DNA of 6,471 nt from Candidatus Aenigmatarchaeota archaeon (GCA_003663225.1 QMZP01000048.1:1-6471), one strand, 5' to 3'. Positions 1 to 4,690 are shown, numbered from the stretch's first letter. The notes: generated by a model from the sequence alone, not told the origin. Numbers and translations are program-made.

Positions 1-15
1 CACTTGTGGAAATTG

Positions 16-28
16 TATTTATATCCCC
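16..28 (-). promoter_or_regulatory. Possible minus-strand TATA/BRE promoter pointing off the left edge
   Basis: Read on the minus strand this is GGGGATATAAATA, a purine-rich BRE-like stretch followed by a good archaeal TATA box. A start site about 25 bases downstream would fall just outside the left edge, so it would drive a leftward gene that is not visible. It follows directly after the T-rich end of the minus-strand RNA region, which suits a new transcription unit. AT-rich spacer by chance is the alternative. Confidence 0.35.
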
Positions 29-35
29 TTTAGTT

Positions 36-90
36 GACAAATGAAAAGAAGGGGAGGTTGGCCCGTAAACTGCTTTGGAAGCTCCCCTTC
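36..90 (-). terminator. Hairpin plus T-rich tract, probable minus-strand RNA 3' end
   Basis: GAAGGGGAG (48-56) and CTCCCCTTC (82-90) form a perfect 9-bp inverted repeat with a 25-base loop. On the minus strand the stem runs straight into TTCTTTTCATTTG. Archaeal termination favours T-rich runs, so this is a reasonable 3' end for a leftward transcript covering the structured region and perhaps the tRNA. A closely similar hairpin with a T-rich tail lies at 500-545. The stem could equally be part of the RNA's own fold, because GGCCCGT (60-66) can also pair with ACGGGCC (129-135). Confidence 0.4.
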
Positions 91-362
91 ATTCTGACCC
101 GCAAATCCTCTTCCAACAGGAACTTCAACGGGCCAGTTGCCGCCTCGCCGTTGGCGGCAGAAACTAAAGGGAACTGATACCAACGGCAACGAAGGTCTAA
201 GGCCAGTGAGCCGACCTGATGAACTTTACCAGGGCTCCTCAGGTCGGCTCCCACCAAGTCGGAACTTGTGGCGGGCGTTTGTCTGCCCGGGCTGGCCGAA
301 GACTAATCAGCCGGGGGACCAGCTTTTCGGCGGGGGGAGACCTACTTCACTGGCCCCCCGAA
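45..362 (-). ncRNA. Candidate structured non-coding RNA of about 300 bases, family not recognised
   Basis: This stretch has no credible protein gene, is GC-rich and contains a dense set of exact inverted repeats. They include CGGGGGG/CCCCCCG (331-337 with 354-360), a CCACAAGT stem closed by a UCCG tetraloop (255-275), a perfect 12-bp stem (208-219 with 239-250), GCCGTTGG/CCAACGGC (about 150-186), GGCCCGT/ACGGGCC (60-66 with 129-135) and the terminal hairpin at 48-90. That density is what a large folded RNA such as RNase P RNA or SRP RNA would give. I searched by eye for the RNase P core blocks (GAGGAAAGUCC, ACAGAA..GGCUUA) and the SRP helix 8 motif (GGAAGGGAGCAG) and did not find convincing matches. 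The minus strand is favoured because the T-rich end lies on the left and the neighbouring tRNA is on that strand. Family and exact ends are unknown. Confidence 0.45.
208..250. repeat. Perfect 12-bp inverted repeat with 19-base loop
   Basis: GAGCCGACCTGA at 208-219 is the exact reverse complement of TCAGGTCGGCTC at 239-250. The loop is TGAACTTTACCAGGGCTCC. It is the longest uninterrupted stem I see in the window and sits in the middle of the candidate structured RNA, where it would form a stable arm. Confidence 0.75.
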
Positions 363-374
363 ACAGGATATTGA

Positions 375-496
375 CAGGACCGGCTGGGTTCGAACCAGCA
401 ACCACGAGGAGGGAACCTCGCGCTCTGCCGCGGCGGGGGATTCAGCCAGATTGTTGTTTTGGGACGACTGAATTGCCCATGTTGAGCTACGGCCCC
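375..496 (-). tRNA. tRNA gene with 48-base D-loop insertion (possible intron); anticodon unclear
   Basis: On the minus strand a tRNA body is clear. The acceptor strand is GGGGCCG (496-490), pairing with CGGUCCU (382-376) through five Watson-Crick pairs and two G-U pairs. The discriminator is G (375). U8 and A9 precede D-stem GCUC (487-484), which pairs with GAGC (425-422). The anticodon stem is CGAGG/CCUCG (420-416 with 409-405), the variable loop has 5 bases, and the T arm is GCUGG-UUCGAAC-CCAGC (399-383). The D stem halves are separated by an extra 48 bases. Removing 473-426 leaves D loop AACAUGGGCA, a normal archaeal length with the conserved GG. The insert contains an AUUCAG/CUGAAU stem (473-468 with 445-440). 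The anticodon loop reads UUCCCU, one base short. Gly (UCC or CCC) is the only reading with U33, while the body and G73 look more like archaeal tRNA-Arg. CCA is not encoded. A tRNA pseudogene or a one-base sequence error cannot be excluded. Confidence 0.72.
426..473 (-). other. Putative tRNA intron within the D loop
   Basis: These 48 bases interrupt the D loop of the tRNA. Both edges carry GGCA (478-474 reads GGGCA; 430-426 reads CGGCA), so the exact junction can slide by four bases without changing the spliced product. Inside, AUUCAG pairs with CUGAAU and GGG can pair with CCC, giving a stem at the base. I could not draw a canonical bulge-helix-bulge splice motif (4-bp helix with two 3-base bulges), so a relaxed motif or a non-spliced insertion must be considered. 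Confidence 0.5.
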
Positions 497-499
497 AAG

Positions 500-545
500 C
501 AAACGAAAGAGGGGGAGGGTATCATGCAATGGGAAGCTCCCCCTC
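500..545 (-). terminator. Second GGGGAG/CTCCCC hairpin with T-rich tail on the minus strand
   Basis: GAGGGGGAG (509-517) and CTCCCCCTC (537-545) form a perfect 9-bp inverted repeat with a 19-base loop. Read on the minus strand the stem is followed by TTTCGTTTG and then, a few bases later, the 5' end of the tRNA. The right arm GGAAGCTCCCCCTC closely matches GGAAGCTCCCCTTC at 77-90, so the two hairpins appear related. It could end an upstream minus-strand RNA or act as a processing stem ahead of the tRNA. Confidence 0.35.
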
Positions 546-649
546 GCCGGTTCTGGTCCCTCTTCCCGCCAGGGACCTGCTAATGCCTCCGCCGTTGGCT
601 CGAACGGAGGATACTCCATACCATGAAGCGGCCGCTGCGCCGCGTATGG
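512..649 (-). ncRNA. Candidate small structured RNA upstream of the tRNA
   Basis: Several exact stems are packed into about 135 bases. GGAG..TATC (514-523) pairs with GATACTCC (610-617). GGTCCCT (555-561) pairs with AGGGACC (571-577). CCTCCG (586-591) pairs with CGGAGG (605-610). A compound hairpin has CCATAC (616-621) with GTATGG (644-649) enclosing GCGGC (628-632) with GCCGC (639-643). Some stems are mutually exclusive. No coding frame is convincing and no family was recognised; the 5S rRNA signature CCCAUUCCGAACACGG is absent. Strand is assumed minus from the neighbouring tRNA and the T-rich tail at 500-508. Confidence 0.35.
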
Positions 650-870
650 TTCATACAGAAAAGGCTATCAGAAACAGGTCTTTGCTGTCTTGCAGCGGTT
701 GCCGGTGCGAGACATGCAGCATATGTGGCATATGCCTTCAGACGCCTTTGCGACTGATGTGATGGGTTGTGTGGAACATGACGTGAAACTAATCACGAGT
801 ATCTCTAAATTGCCTGAAAGGTTTATAAATCTTCATCCTGCCTTGCGTATGGGCAGATGCAAATATATGG
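650..870. other. Intergenic stretch without a credible gene
   Basis: I see no supported protein gene here. Short frames exist but lack ribosome binding sites and family resemblance. The stretch holds an inverted repeat GCATATG-TGG-CATATGC (719-735, including the palindrome GGCATATGCC at 727-736), a small hairpin CGTGA-AACTAA-TCACG (782-797), and a strong TATA-like sequence at 822-830. It becomes AT-rich toward the lipid gene, as expected for a promoter region. Confidence 0.5.
816..830. promoter_or_regulatory. TATA-like box, orientation uncertain
   Basis: GAAAGGTTTATAAAT has a BRE-like purine run followed by TTTATAAAT, a strong archaeal TATA sequence on the plus strand. It lies about 80 bases ahead of the lipid gene start, further than the closer candidate at 875-884. 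The core is nearly symmetric, so on the minus strand it could start an RNA near 795 that reads into the structured RNA and tRNA region. That would make the spacer a divergent promoter. Confidence 0.4.
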
Positions 871-886
871 GGTATTTTTTAATACC
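871..886 (+). promoter_or_regulatory. Promoter of the lipid gene, with perfect inverted repeat
   Basis: GGTATT-TTTT-AATACC is a perfect 6-bp inverted repeat containing TTTTTTAATA, a TATA-like box. It ends about 27 bases before the ATG at 910, which predicts a start site at or close to that codon and a leaderless or near-leaderless mRNA. The 10-mer TTTTAATACC (877-886) recurs at 1669-1678 ahead of the next gene, which supports promoter function for both. Confidence 0.5.
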
Positions 887-909
887 TTAACCAATTATTG
901 AGAGATAGC

Positions 910-1656
910 ATGAAAGGCAAGGTTTTTGACAGGATAGTAAAGGAAAGGGAGAAGGGACCACTGCACTTCACTCTCATAGACCCTGACAAGCAAGATGCCG
1001 GCAAGGCCAAGGAGCTGGCACAGAAGGCCAAGGAAGCCGGCTCGGACGCCATAATGGTCGGAGGCACGTGGGGAGACGCCTACGGCGAGAAGCTGAACGG
1101 AACGGTAAGCAGGATAAAGGAGACCGGGCTTCCCGTGATTATGTTCCCCAACTCAGCACAGCAGCTGTCGCCTGATGCGGACGCGCTGTTCTTCATGTCC
1201 CTCCTTAACTCAAGAAGCACTCATTACCTCATAGACGAGCAGATGAAGGGCGCCCTCACGGTGCACCAGTACGGCATAGAGCCACTTCCTATGGCCTACC
1301 TCATAGTAGAGTCAGGCTCCACCACGTCAGCAGGATGGGCAGGCGATGTAAGGCCCATACCGAGGGAAAAGCCGGAATTCGCCGTCGGATACGCGCTGGC
1401 TGCAAAGTACTTCGGGATGAAGTTCATATACCTGGAAGCTGGGTCAGGTGCCAAACAGTCAGTCCCGCCGGAGATGGTGGCCATGGTTAAGAAGGCGGTC
1501 GGTGATGATGTCATGGTAATAGTGGGCGGCGGCATAAGGGAGCCCGGGGATGCCAGTGAAAAGGTGAAAGCGGGCGCTGACATAATAGTGACCGGCACAA
1601 TAGCCGAGAAGGACCCGAAGAAGCTCGCTGATATAATAAGGGCGATAAAGGGCTGA
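910..1656 (+). CDS. Geranylgeranylglyceryl phosphate synthase (GGGPS/PcrB family, group II type)
   Basis: The enzyme joins geranylgeranyl diphosphate to sn-glycerol-1-phosphate in a Mg-dependent reaction, making the first ether bond of archaeal membrane lipids. The 248-residue product is a full-length TIM barrel. HFTLIDPDK (19-27) is the N-terminal metal-binding signature. VGGT lies at 50-53, the family segment ESGSTTSAG near 134-142, and GDVRPIPREKPE at 145-156. YLEAGSG (174-180), VGGGIR (205-210) and VTGT (227-230) are the phosphate-binding loops. The long PIPR..KPE..A.YALAA..FGMK..YLEAGSGA run is typical of group II enzymes. ATG 910 is chosen over TTG 898 because family members begin shortly before the LHFTLIDPDK strand and the TATA box at 875-884 sits the right distance from it. 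It has its own promoter and ends 43 bases before the next gene. I see no functional link to the downstream block. Confidence 0.97.
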   Translation: MKGKVFDRIVKEREKGPLHFTLIDPDKQDAGKAKELAQKAKEAGSDAIMVGGTWGDAYGEKLNGTVSRIKETGLPVIMFPNSAQQLSPDADALFFMSLLNSRSTHYLIDEQMKGALTVHQYGIEPLPMAYLIVESGSTTSAGWAGDVRPIPREKPEFAVGYALAAKYFGMKFIYLEAGSGAKQSVPPEMVAMVKKAVGDDVMVIVGGGIREPGDASEKVKAGADIIVTGTIAEKDPKKLADIIRAIKG

Positions 1657-1667
1657 TTCTGCGCGGC

Positions 1668-1699
1668 ATTTTAATACCGGGCAAATGCAATATTATATC
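1668..1699 (+). promoter_or_regulatory. Leaderless-type promoter for the small membrane protein block
   Basis: ATTTTAATA (1668-1676) is a TATA-like box ending about 24 bases before the ATG at 1700. An AT-rich element, AATATTATATC (1689-1699), ends directly at that ATG. The same two-part layout precedes the genes at 3223 and 3412. No ribosome binding site lies between, so the message is probably leaderless. Confidence 0.5.
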
Positions 1700-1822
1700 A
1701 TGGGACGCAAAGGCATACTGCTGATGAACAGGCAGATGCTTACGGTGCTGTTCACGCTGATAGTTATAATAATGGTGCTGCTGATGGTGTACCTCATGGC
1801 ATCGAACGCGTCATGGTTTTAG
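1700..1822 (+). CDS. Tiny single-pass membrane protein with RKG head (40 aa)
   Basis: The product starts MGRKGILLMNRQM and continues with an almost uninterrupted hydrophobic helix of about 20 residues (13-33, rich in L, I, V, M), ending in SNASWF. The RKG just before the hydrophobic part resembles the archaeal prepilin peptidase site (cleavage after G). Polar N9, R10 and Q11 between the site and the helix are less typical, so the motif may simply be a positive-inside anchor. The gene is shorter than usual annotation cut-offs. Support comes from the promoter ending exactly at its ATG, a clean stop, and position 8 bases before another RKG protein. No known family was recognised. Confidence 0.7.
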   Translation: MGRKGILLMNRQMLTVLFTLIVIIMVLLMVYLMASNASWF

Positions 1823-1827
1823 GTGAT
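1822..1827 (+). promoter_or_regulatory. Ribosome binding site deciding the start at 1831
   Basis: GGTGAT is an exact match to the usual archaeal Shine-Dalgarno core and lies 3 bases before ATG 1831. It overlaps the stop codon of the upstream gene, pointing to coupled translation. It favours ATG 1831 over the in-frame upstream ATG at 1813, which lies inside the previous gene. Confidence 0.65.
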
Positions 1828-1830
1828 TGC

Positions 1831-2013
1831 ATGAGAAAGGGGATAATAGACCTTCCGATAATATTCGTGGGCCTTCTGATACTTACTGTGATAATTCTGC
1901 TTGTGCTTTCGTTGTTCGGATACAACATAGCCGACAAGGTGCAGGACATAGTTACCAATACCATGAGGAGCATAGCGGAATTCTTCACAGGCATACTGAC
2001 ACTTGGTGGTTAA
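1831..2013 (+). CDS. Small prepilin-like membrane protein (60 aa, Flp-sized)
   Basis: The product begins MRKG followed at once by a hydrophobic helix, IIDLPIIFVGLLILTVIILLV (5-25). This is the layout of archaeal type IV prepilins, where cleavage after G would leave a 56-residue mature subunit. The tail (about 31-60: NIADKVQDIV then MRSIAEFFTGILTLGG) looks like an amphipathic helix ending in GG. Size and layout recall the very short Flp major pilins of Tad systems, but the G/XXXXEY motif of bacterial Flp is absent. The 52-residue protein at 3223 has a similar helix plus LGG-type tail. It sits 8 bases after the 40-residue gene and its TAA touches the GTG start of the next gene. The pilin role is inferred; a membrane anchor or scaffold is also possible. 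Confidence 0.8.
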   Translation: MRKGIIDLPIIFVGLLILTVIILLVLSLFGYNIADKVQDIVTNTMRSIAEFFTGILTLGG

Positions 2014-3198
2014 GTGGACATAGCACCCGAGCAGGCTGGGATAGGGCTGATAGCCGTAGTGATAATAGTGGTGATAGCAGCGGTCGTCCTGTCTTCAGGC
2101 AGCGCGTTCGACCCGTTCAAGGACTGGTTCTCGAGTTTCGGCAAGAGCAAATGGCAGACCATGTGCGTCGAGGATTTGAAGGGGGAGTGGTGCAGCAGCT
2201 TCTATGAGTGCCATCCCGATTACAAAATAGCCGAGCCGCAGGGCTTTGAGAGCGAGAACAGATGGAAATGCTGCCAGCCCGGCCACTGTGTGCCATCCGA
2301 TATTGTGGACCAGCTGAAGCCACAAACGCAGGACAGCTTTGAGGGCCTCTCGGTGGAGTTCTACCTGCAGGAGGGCACCAGTGAAAGGATAGACATCCTT
2401 ACGAACAGGCCTGATATAGAGCTGTATTACGGTGAGCGCAACAACCATGACGCGGTCTTCACGATATCACACCCCGATGGGAAGAGGCTGTCATACGAGC
2501 TGACATCAAGGGAGAGGAAGAAGCAGTCAGATGGCAGCCTGCAGCCCGAAGGGCTGCTTGCATCAGGGACCGCGGACGGCAGCACGCCCACAACAGTAAG
2601 GGTGCCTCTGAACCTGGGATATGAGGACATGTACCTGAAGCTCAGGGTATGGAATACTGACAACGAGAATGAGGAGTTCATCAGGAGGGTGCCGATAAAG
2701 CTAATACAGCCCCCGGGCAACACGGGCATGGTGATAGAGGATGCCATGTTCAAGTTCCATATCCTTGACAACAGCGCAGAGACCATGTTCGTCTACGGGA
2801 CGGGCGTGAACAAGCAAGAGGTCATAACAGTGCCTGACGGGGTCAGCGACGCAGATGCATGGTGCGAGGCAAGGTGCAGGAGCCATGGGGACATCTGCGT
2901 GGAGTCGTATGTGATACCGGCTAGAGAGTACATCCCCGTACCCAGCTTCTGGTATGCATCATACAGCAGCAGGGACTCCTGCCAGTACACGCACAGGGGC
3001 CAGAAGGACTTCAAGATACAGAAGGATAGCGGCAAGTGGTTCGTATACATATGGGACAGCGGGCAATGGAAGATGCTCGACTGCGAGAACGTGTGGGGCC
3101 CGTGGACGCACAGGCTCAACATGGACAACCTAAAGGAATCCTTCACCGACACGCTGAACTCCAACTGCGTGTCCGGCAACAACTACAGCTACGCTTAA
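2014..3198 (+). CDS. Membrane-anchored cysteine-rich extracellular protein (394 aa), unknown family
   Basis: The GTG start follows directly on the upstream TAA, with GGTGG five bases before it (2004-2008). Later in-frame starts would lose the membrane helix. Residues 8-27 form a single transmembrane helix (GIGLIAVVIIVVIAAVVL) after a short acidic head, so the rest is probably outside the cell. Residues 51-92 carry six cysteines (51, 60, 66, 86, 87, 92). Residues about 112-232 alternate strand-like segments and resemble an Ig-like or C2-like beta sandwich, a guess from pattern alone. Residues 240-394 hold six more cysteines (284, 288, 295, 323, 357, 385) and many aromatics (FWYASY, FVYIWD, WGPW). 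Twelve cysteines suggest disulfides in a secreted fold. There is no RKG head, unlike several neighbours. It is the largest complete protein of the block and may be an adhesin or tip protein, which is inferred. Confidence 0.9.
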   Translation: MDIAPEQAGIGLIAVVIIVVIAAVVLSSGSAFDPFKDWFSSFGKSKWQTMCVEDLKGEWCSSFYECHPDYKIAEPQGFESENRWKCCQPGHCVPSDIVDQLKPQTQDSFEGLSVEFYLQEGTSERIDILTNRPDIELYYGERNNHDAVFTISHPDGKRLSYELTSRERKKQSDGSLQPEGLLASGTADGSTPTTVRVPLNLGYEDMYLKLRVWNTDNENEEFIRRVPIKLIQPPGNTGMVIEDAMFKFHILDNSAETMFVYGTGVNKQEVITVPDGVSDADAWCEARCRSHGDICVESYVIPAREYIPVPSFWYASYSSRDSCQYTHRGQKDFKIQKDSGKWFVYIWDSGQWKMLDCENVWGPWTHRLNMDNLKESFTDTLNSNCVSGNNYSYA

Positions 3199-3222
3199 AA
3201 GCAGGCCCGGCCAATTATAATC
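3194..3222 (+). promoter_or_regulatory. Leaderless-type promoter ahead of the 52-aa gene
   Basis: CTTAAAAG (3194-3201) is a TATA-like box overlapping the stop of the upstream gene. AATTATAATC (3213-3222) runs directly into the ATG. The 14-mer AATTATAATCATGG is repeated exactly at 3402-3415. No ribosome binding site lies in the spacer. Confidence 0.55.
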
Positions 3223-3381
3223 ATGGAAGTGTCCCTCAAGGTGGCGGTCGCTGCCATCATAATACTCATAGTGGCCGTTCTCATAATAGCGCTCACCGGG
3301 AAGTTCGGCGGCGATGCCAGCGGCCAGATGCAGGGCATATTCGACTGGATGGGCAACCTGCTGGGCGGCGCGCCGCAGTAG
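3223..3381 (+). CDS. Small single-pass membrane protein (52 aa)
   Basis: The product starts MEVSLKVAVAAIIILIVAVL with one transmembrane helix at about 6-24. A glycine-rich hinge (TGKFGGDASG, 25-34) and a short amphipathic tail (QMQGIFDWMGNLLGGAPQ) follow. It lacks the RKG head. Its size and helix-plus-tail layout parallel the 60-residue protein at 1831, and both tails carry an LGG. A promoter on each side implies it can be expressed at its own level, as would suit an abundant small subunit. The frame is supported by the promoter-ATG repeat and codon use like its neighbours (ATA, CTC, GTG). No known family was recognised. Confidence 0.72.
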   Translation: MEVSLKVAVAAIIILIVAVLIIALTGKFGGDASGQMQGIFDWMGNLLGGAPQ

Positions 3382-3382
3382 A

Positions 3383-3411
3383 TATTTTAACGAACGGCGC
3401 GAATTATAATC
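3383..3411 (+). promoter_or_regulatory. Leaderless-type promoter ahead of the five-gene set
   Basis: TATTTTAA (3383-3390) is a TATA-like box starting two bases after the upstream stop. AATTATAATC (3402-3411) ends exactly at ATG 3412. Spacing and downstream element match the promoter at 3194-3222 almost base for base. It probably drives the tightly packed genes from 3412 to beyond the right edge. Confidence 0.6.
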
Positions 3412-4275
3412 ATGGTAGCGAAGAAAGGCAGCACCAACAGCGTTCTGGTGACCATATTCTCCGTGATGTTCCTAATCATAATCATAACAATGATATGGAC
3501 TGTCGTCATCCCCTGGATAATGTACGGCGTGATAGACACGTGCTGGGCAGGTTTCGTGAGCGATACAGGGAAACTCACAACAGGCATATACCAGTACGGG
3601 TACAAGAACATGACGCTCGATTTCGGCTCATGCGTGACCGGACTCTTTTTCCTGAACAAGGACAAGATGCACGAGCTCAAGACCGTAACAAAGGAGATAG
3701 AGACACAATGGGCCAACAGAGATGACGGGGACGAGAGGACAGTTCCCCTGACAGACATGATATTCGGGGGCTGTGACGAGGACCAGGAAGCTTTCATAAT
3801 AGCAGTGCCATGGTACGGCGACAAGCCCGACGTGGGAGGGCCGCTGATGTGGATACTCGGGGGAGCGGCGCTGGGCGCGTGGGGAGGCGGAAAGGTCCCC
3901 GGCCTGAGCGCTATAAGGATACCAAAGACAAGAATACCCATACTTTCAGCGGTCGGCGGGATATATGCAGGATTCCAGGCGAGCGAGATGCACGAGAGGG
4001 TCCAGAATTACTTCGCTGACCTGGAGGAGAAGGGGAAGCAGGCAAAATGCTTCTCTCTCGGCAAGCCATTCGAGCAGGACAGGTCATTGTATATCGTCCC
4101 GGAGCTGAGGAAGGACGACCAGGGCAACTATGTGCCGGGGTCAGGCTTCCAGTGCGTGCTCCTTTTCAAGGGTGACGACAACTATTATGTAAGGAGCTTC
4201 GACGGGACATGCAAGGAAAACTACGCCAAACTCACGTCCGAGCTTGACAGCATAAGGGAAGCGGAGTCCCAGTGA
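3412..4275 (+). CDS. Prepilin-like membrane protein with large exposed domain (287 aa)
   Basis: The head is MVAKKG, then polar STNS and a hydrophobic helix at 11-37 (VLVTIFSVMFLIIIITMIW onward). KKG followed by a membrane helix is the archaeal prepilin layout, with cleavage predicted after G6. The remaining 250 residues should be outside. They contain six cysteines (44, 74, 121, 213, 248, 267), an acidic stretch near 101-109, and a glycine-rich hydrophobic patch (143-162, GPLMWILGGAALGAWGGG). With 176-188, that patch could form a second hairpin-like membrane segment. The last 80 residues (CFSLGKPFEQ..YIVPEL..FQCVLLFKG..YYVRSFDGTC) look like a small beta-rich module. ATG 3412 is fixed by the promoter element ending at it. 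The next gene begins 4 bases after the stop. The family was not recognised. Confidence 0.9.
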   Translation: MVAKKGSTNSVLVTIFSVMFLIIIITMIWTVVIPWIMYGVIDTCWAGFVSDTGKLTTGIYQYGYKNMTLDFGSCVTGLFFLNKDKMHELKTVTKEIETQWANRDDGDERTVPLTDMIFGGCDEDQEAFIIAVPWYGDKPDVGGPLMWILGGAALGAWGGGKVPGLSAIRIPKTRIPILSAVGGIYAGFQASEMHERVQNYFADLEEKGKQAKCFSLGKPFEQDRSLYIVPELRKDDQGNYVPGSGFQCVLLFKGDDNYYVRSFDGTCKENYAKLTSELDSIREAESQ

Positions 4276-4276
4276 T
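4272..4276 (+). promoter_or_regulatory. Ribosome binding site overlapping the upstream stop
   Basis: GTGAT lies 3 bases before ATG 4280 and includes the TGA of the upstream gene. It is the same arrangement as GGTGAT before ATG 1831, so the two genes are probably translationally coupled. Confidence 0.5.
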
Positions 4277-4279
4277 AGC

Positions 4280-4690
4280 ATGAAAGCCGAGAGCAACATC
4301 GTGATTCTTGCAGTTTTCGCCGTGCTTGTGGCGGCCATAATACTGACCATACTCATACCGAAGATAGTGGAGCCCAGCCTGGAGAGCCACGGGAACCAGC
4401 AGGCATACATCATAGCCAAGGTCCTGGCAGCTGAAGTGAACGCGCTCTCCGTCGTGGACAGGGGGGAGATAACAAAGGACCTGGAGAACGAGTGGGACAT
4501 AGACATAGGATGCGATGCGGACTCATGCAAGATAGAGGTATCGTACAACGAGTTCTCAAGCAAGAACATACAAGAACTGGAGATAATGAGGGGTGTCGAG
4601 GAGTTCACGGCGAGCGGGGTGAAGCGGCTCAAGATAAGCAAGGAGCCGAATGACCTTGTAAGGATAGAGAGCGTGGGGGTTGGTGCATGA
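4280..4690 (+). CDS. Minor-pilin-like membrane protein (136 aa), unknown family
   Basis: MKAESN precedes one transmembrane helix (7-27, IVILAVFAVLVAAIILTIL), followed by a tail of about 108 residues predicted outside. After the helix the segment AYIIAKVLAAEVNAL (42-56) continues as a long helix, the classic N-terminal spine of type IV pilin-like proteins. The remainder has strand-like segments (IDIGCDADSCKIEVSYN with C78 and C83, then VKRLKISKE, LVRIESV). There is no (R/K)KG head, so it may not be processed by a prepilin peptidase. A GTGAT ribosome binding site precedes the ATG. The stop overlaps the next start as ATGA (4687-4690). Confidence 0.88.
   Translation: MKAESNIVILAVFAVLVAAIILTILIPKIVEPSLESHGNQQAYIIAKVLAAEVNALSVVDRGEITKDLENEWDIDIGCDADSCKIEVSYNEFSSKNIQELEIMRGVEEFTASGVKRLKISKEPNDLVRIESVGVGA

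Noticed and set aside
45..362. RNase P RNA or SRP RNA
   Set aside because: Size and structure fit, but the P4-forming conserved blocks and the SRP helix 8 loop were not found on either strand. A covariance search would be needed to claim either.
137..619. Open frames of 148 aa (+) and 90 aa (-) across the tRNA region
   Set aside because: They read straight through the tRNA and strong inverted repeats, with biased low-complexity composition and no ribosome binding site; typical of GC-rich RNA genes lacking stops.
529..762. 77-residue plus-strand frame ending in a cysteine-rich stretch (CSGCRCETCSICGIC)
   Set aside because: The ETCSICGIC part faintly recalls CEMCGIC in the protein at 4687, but the frame begins inside the structured RNA, has no ribosome binding site or membrane helix, and the likeness rests on the GGCATATGC palindrome.
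755..820. Box C/D guide RNA (GTGATGG ... CCTGA)
   Set aside because: Only weak C-like and D-like boxes, with no internal D'/C' pair and no terminal stem.
690..890. 66-residue plus-strand frame ahead of the lipid gene
   Set aside because: It covers the promoter sequences and has no start signal or recognisable features.
898..909. TTG start for the lipid gene, adding four residues
   Set aside because: The TATA-like box is too close to it for a start site, and the family N-terminus fits the ATG at 910.
1..909. CRISPR array
   Set aside because: The repeats present are inverted arms of hairpins, not evenly spaced direct repeats.
3036..3941. Open frames of 229 aa (+) and 184 aa (-) over the 52-aa and 287-aa genes
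   Set aside because: They overlap better-supported genes with promoters ending at their ATGs. The plus frame is rich in R, H and N repeats typical of an out-of-frame reading.
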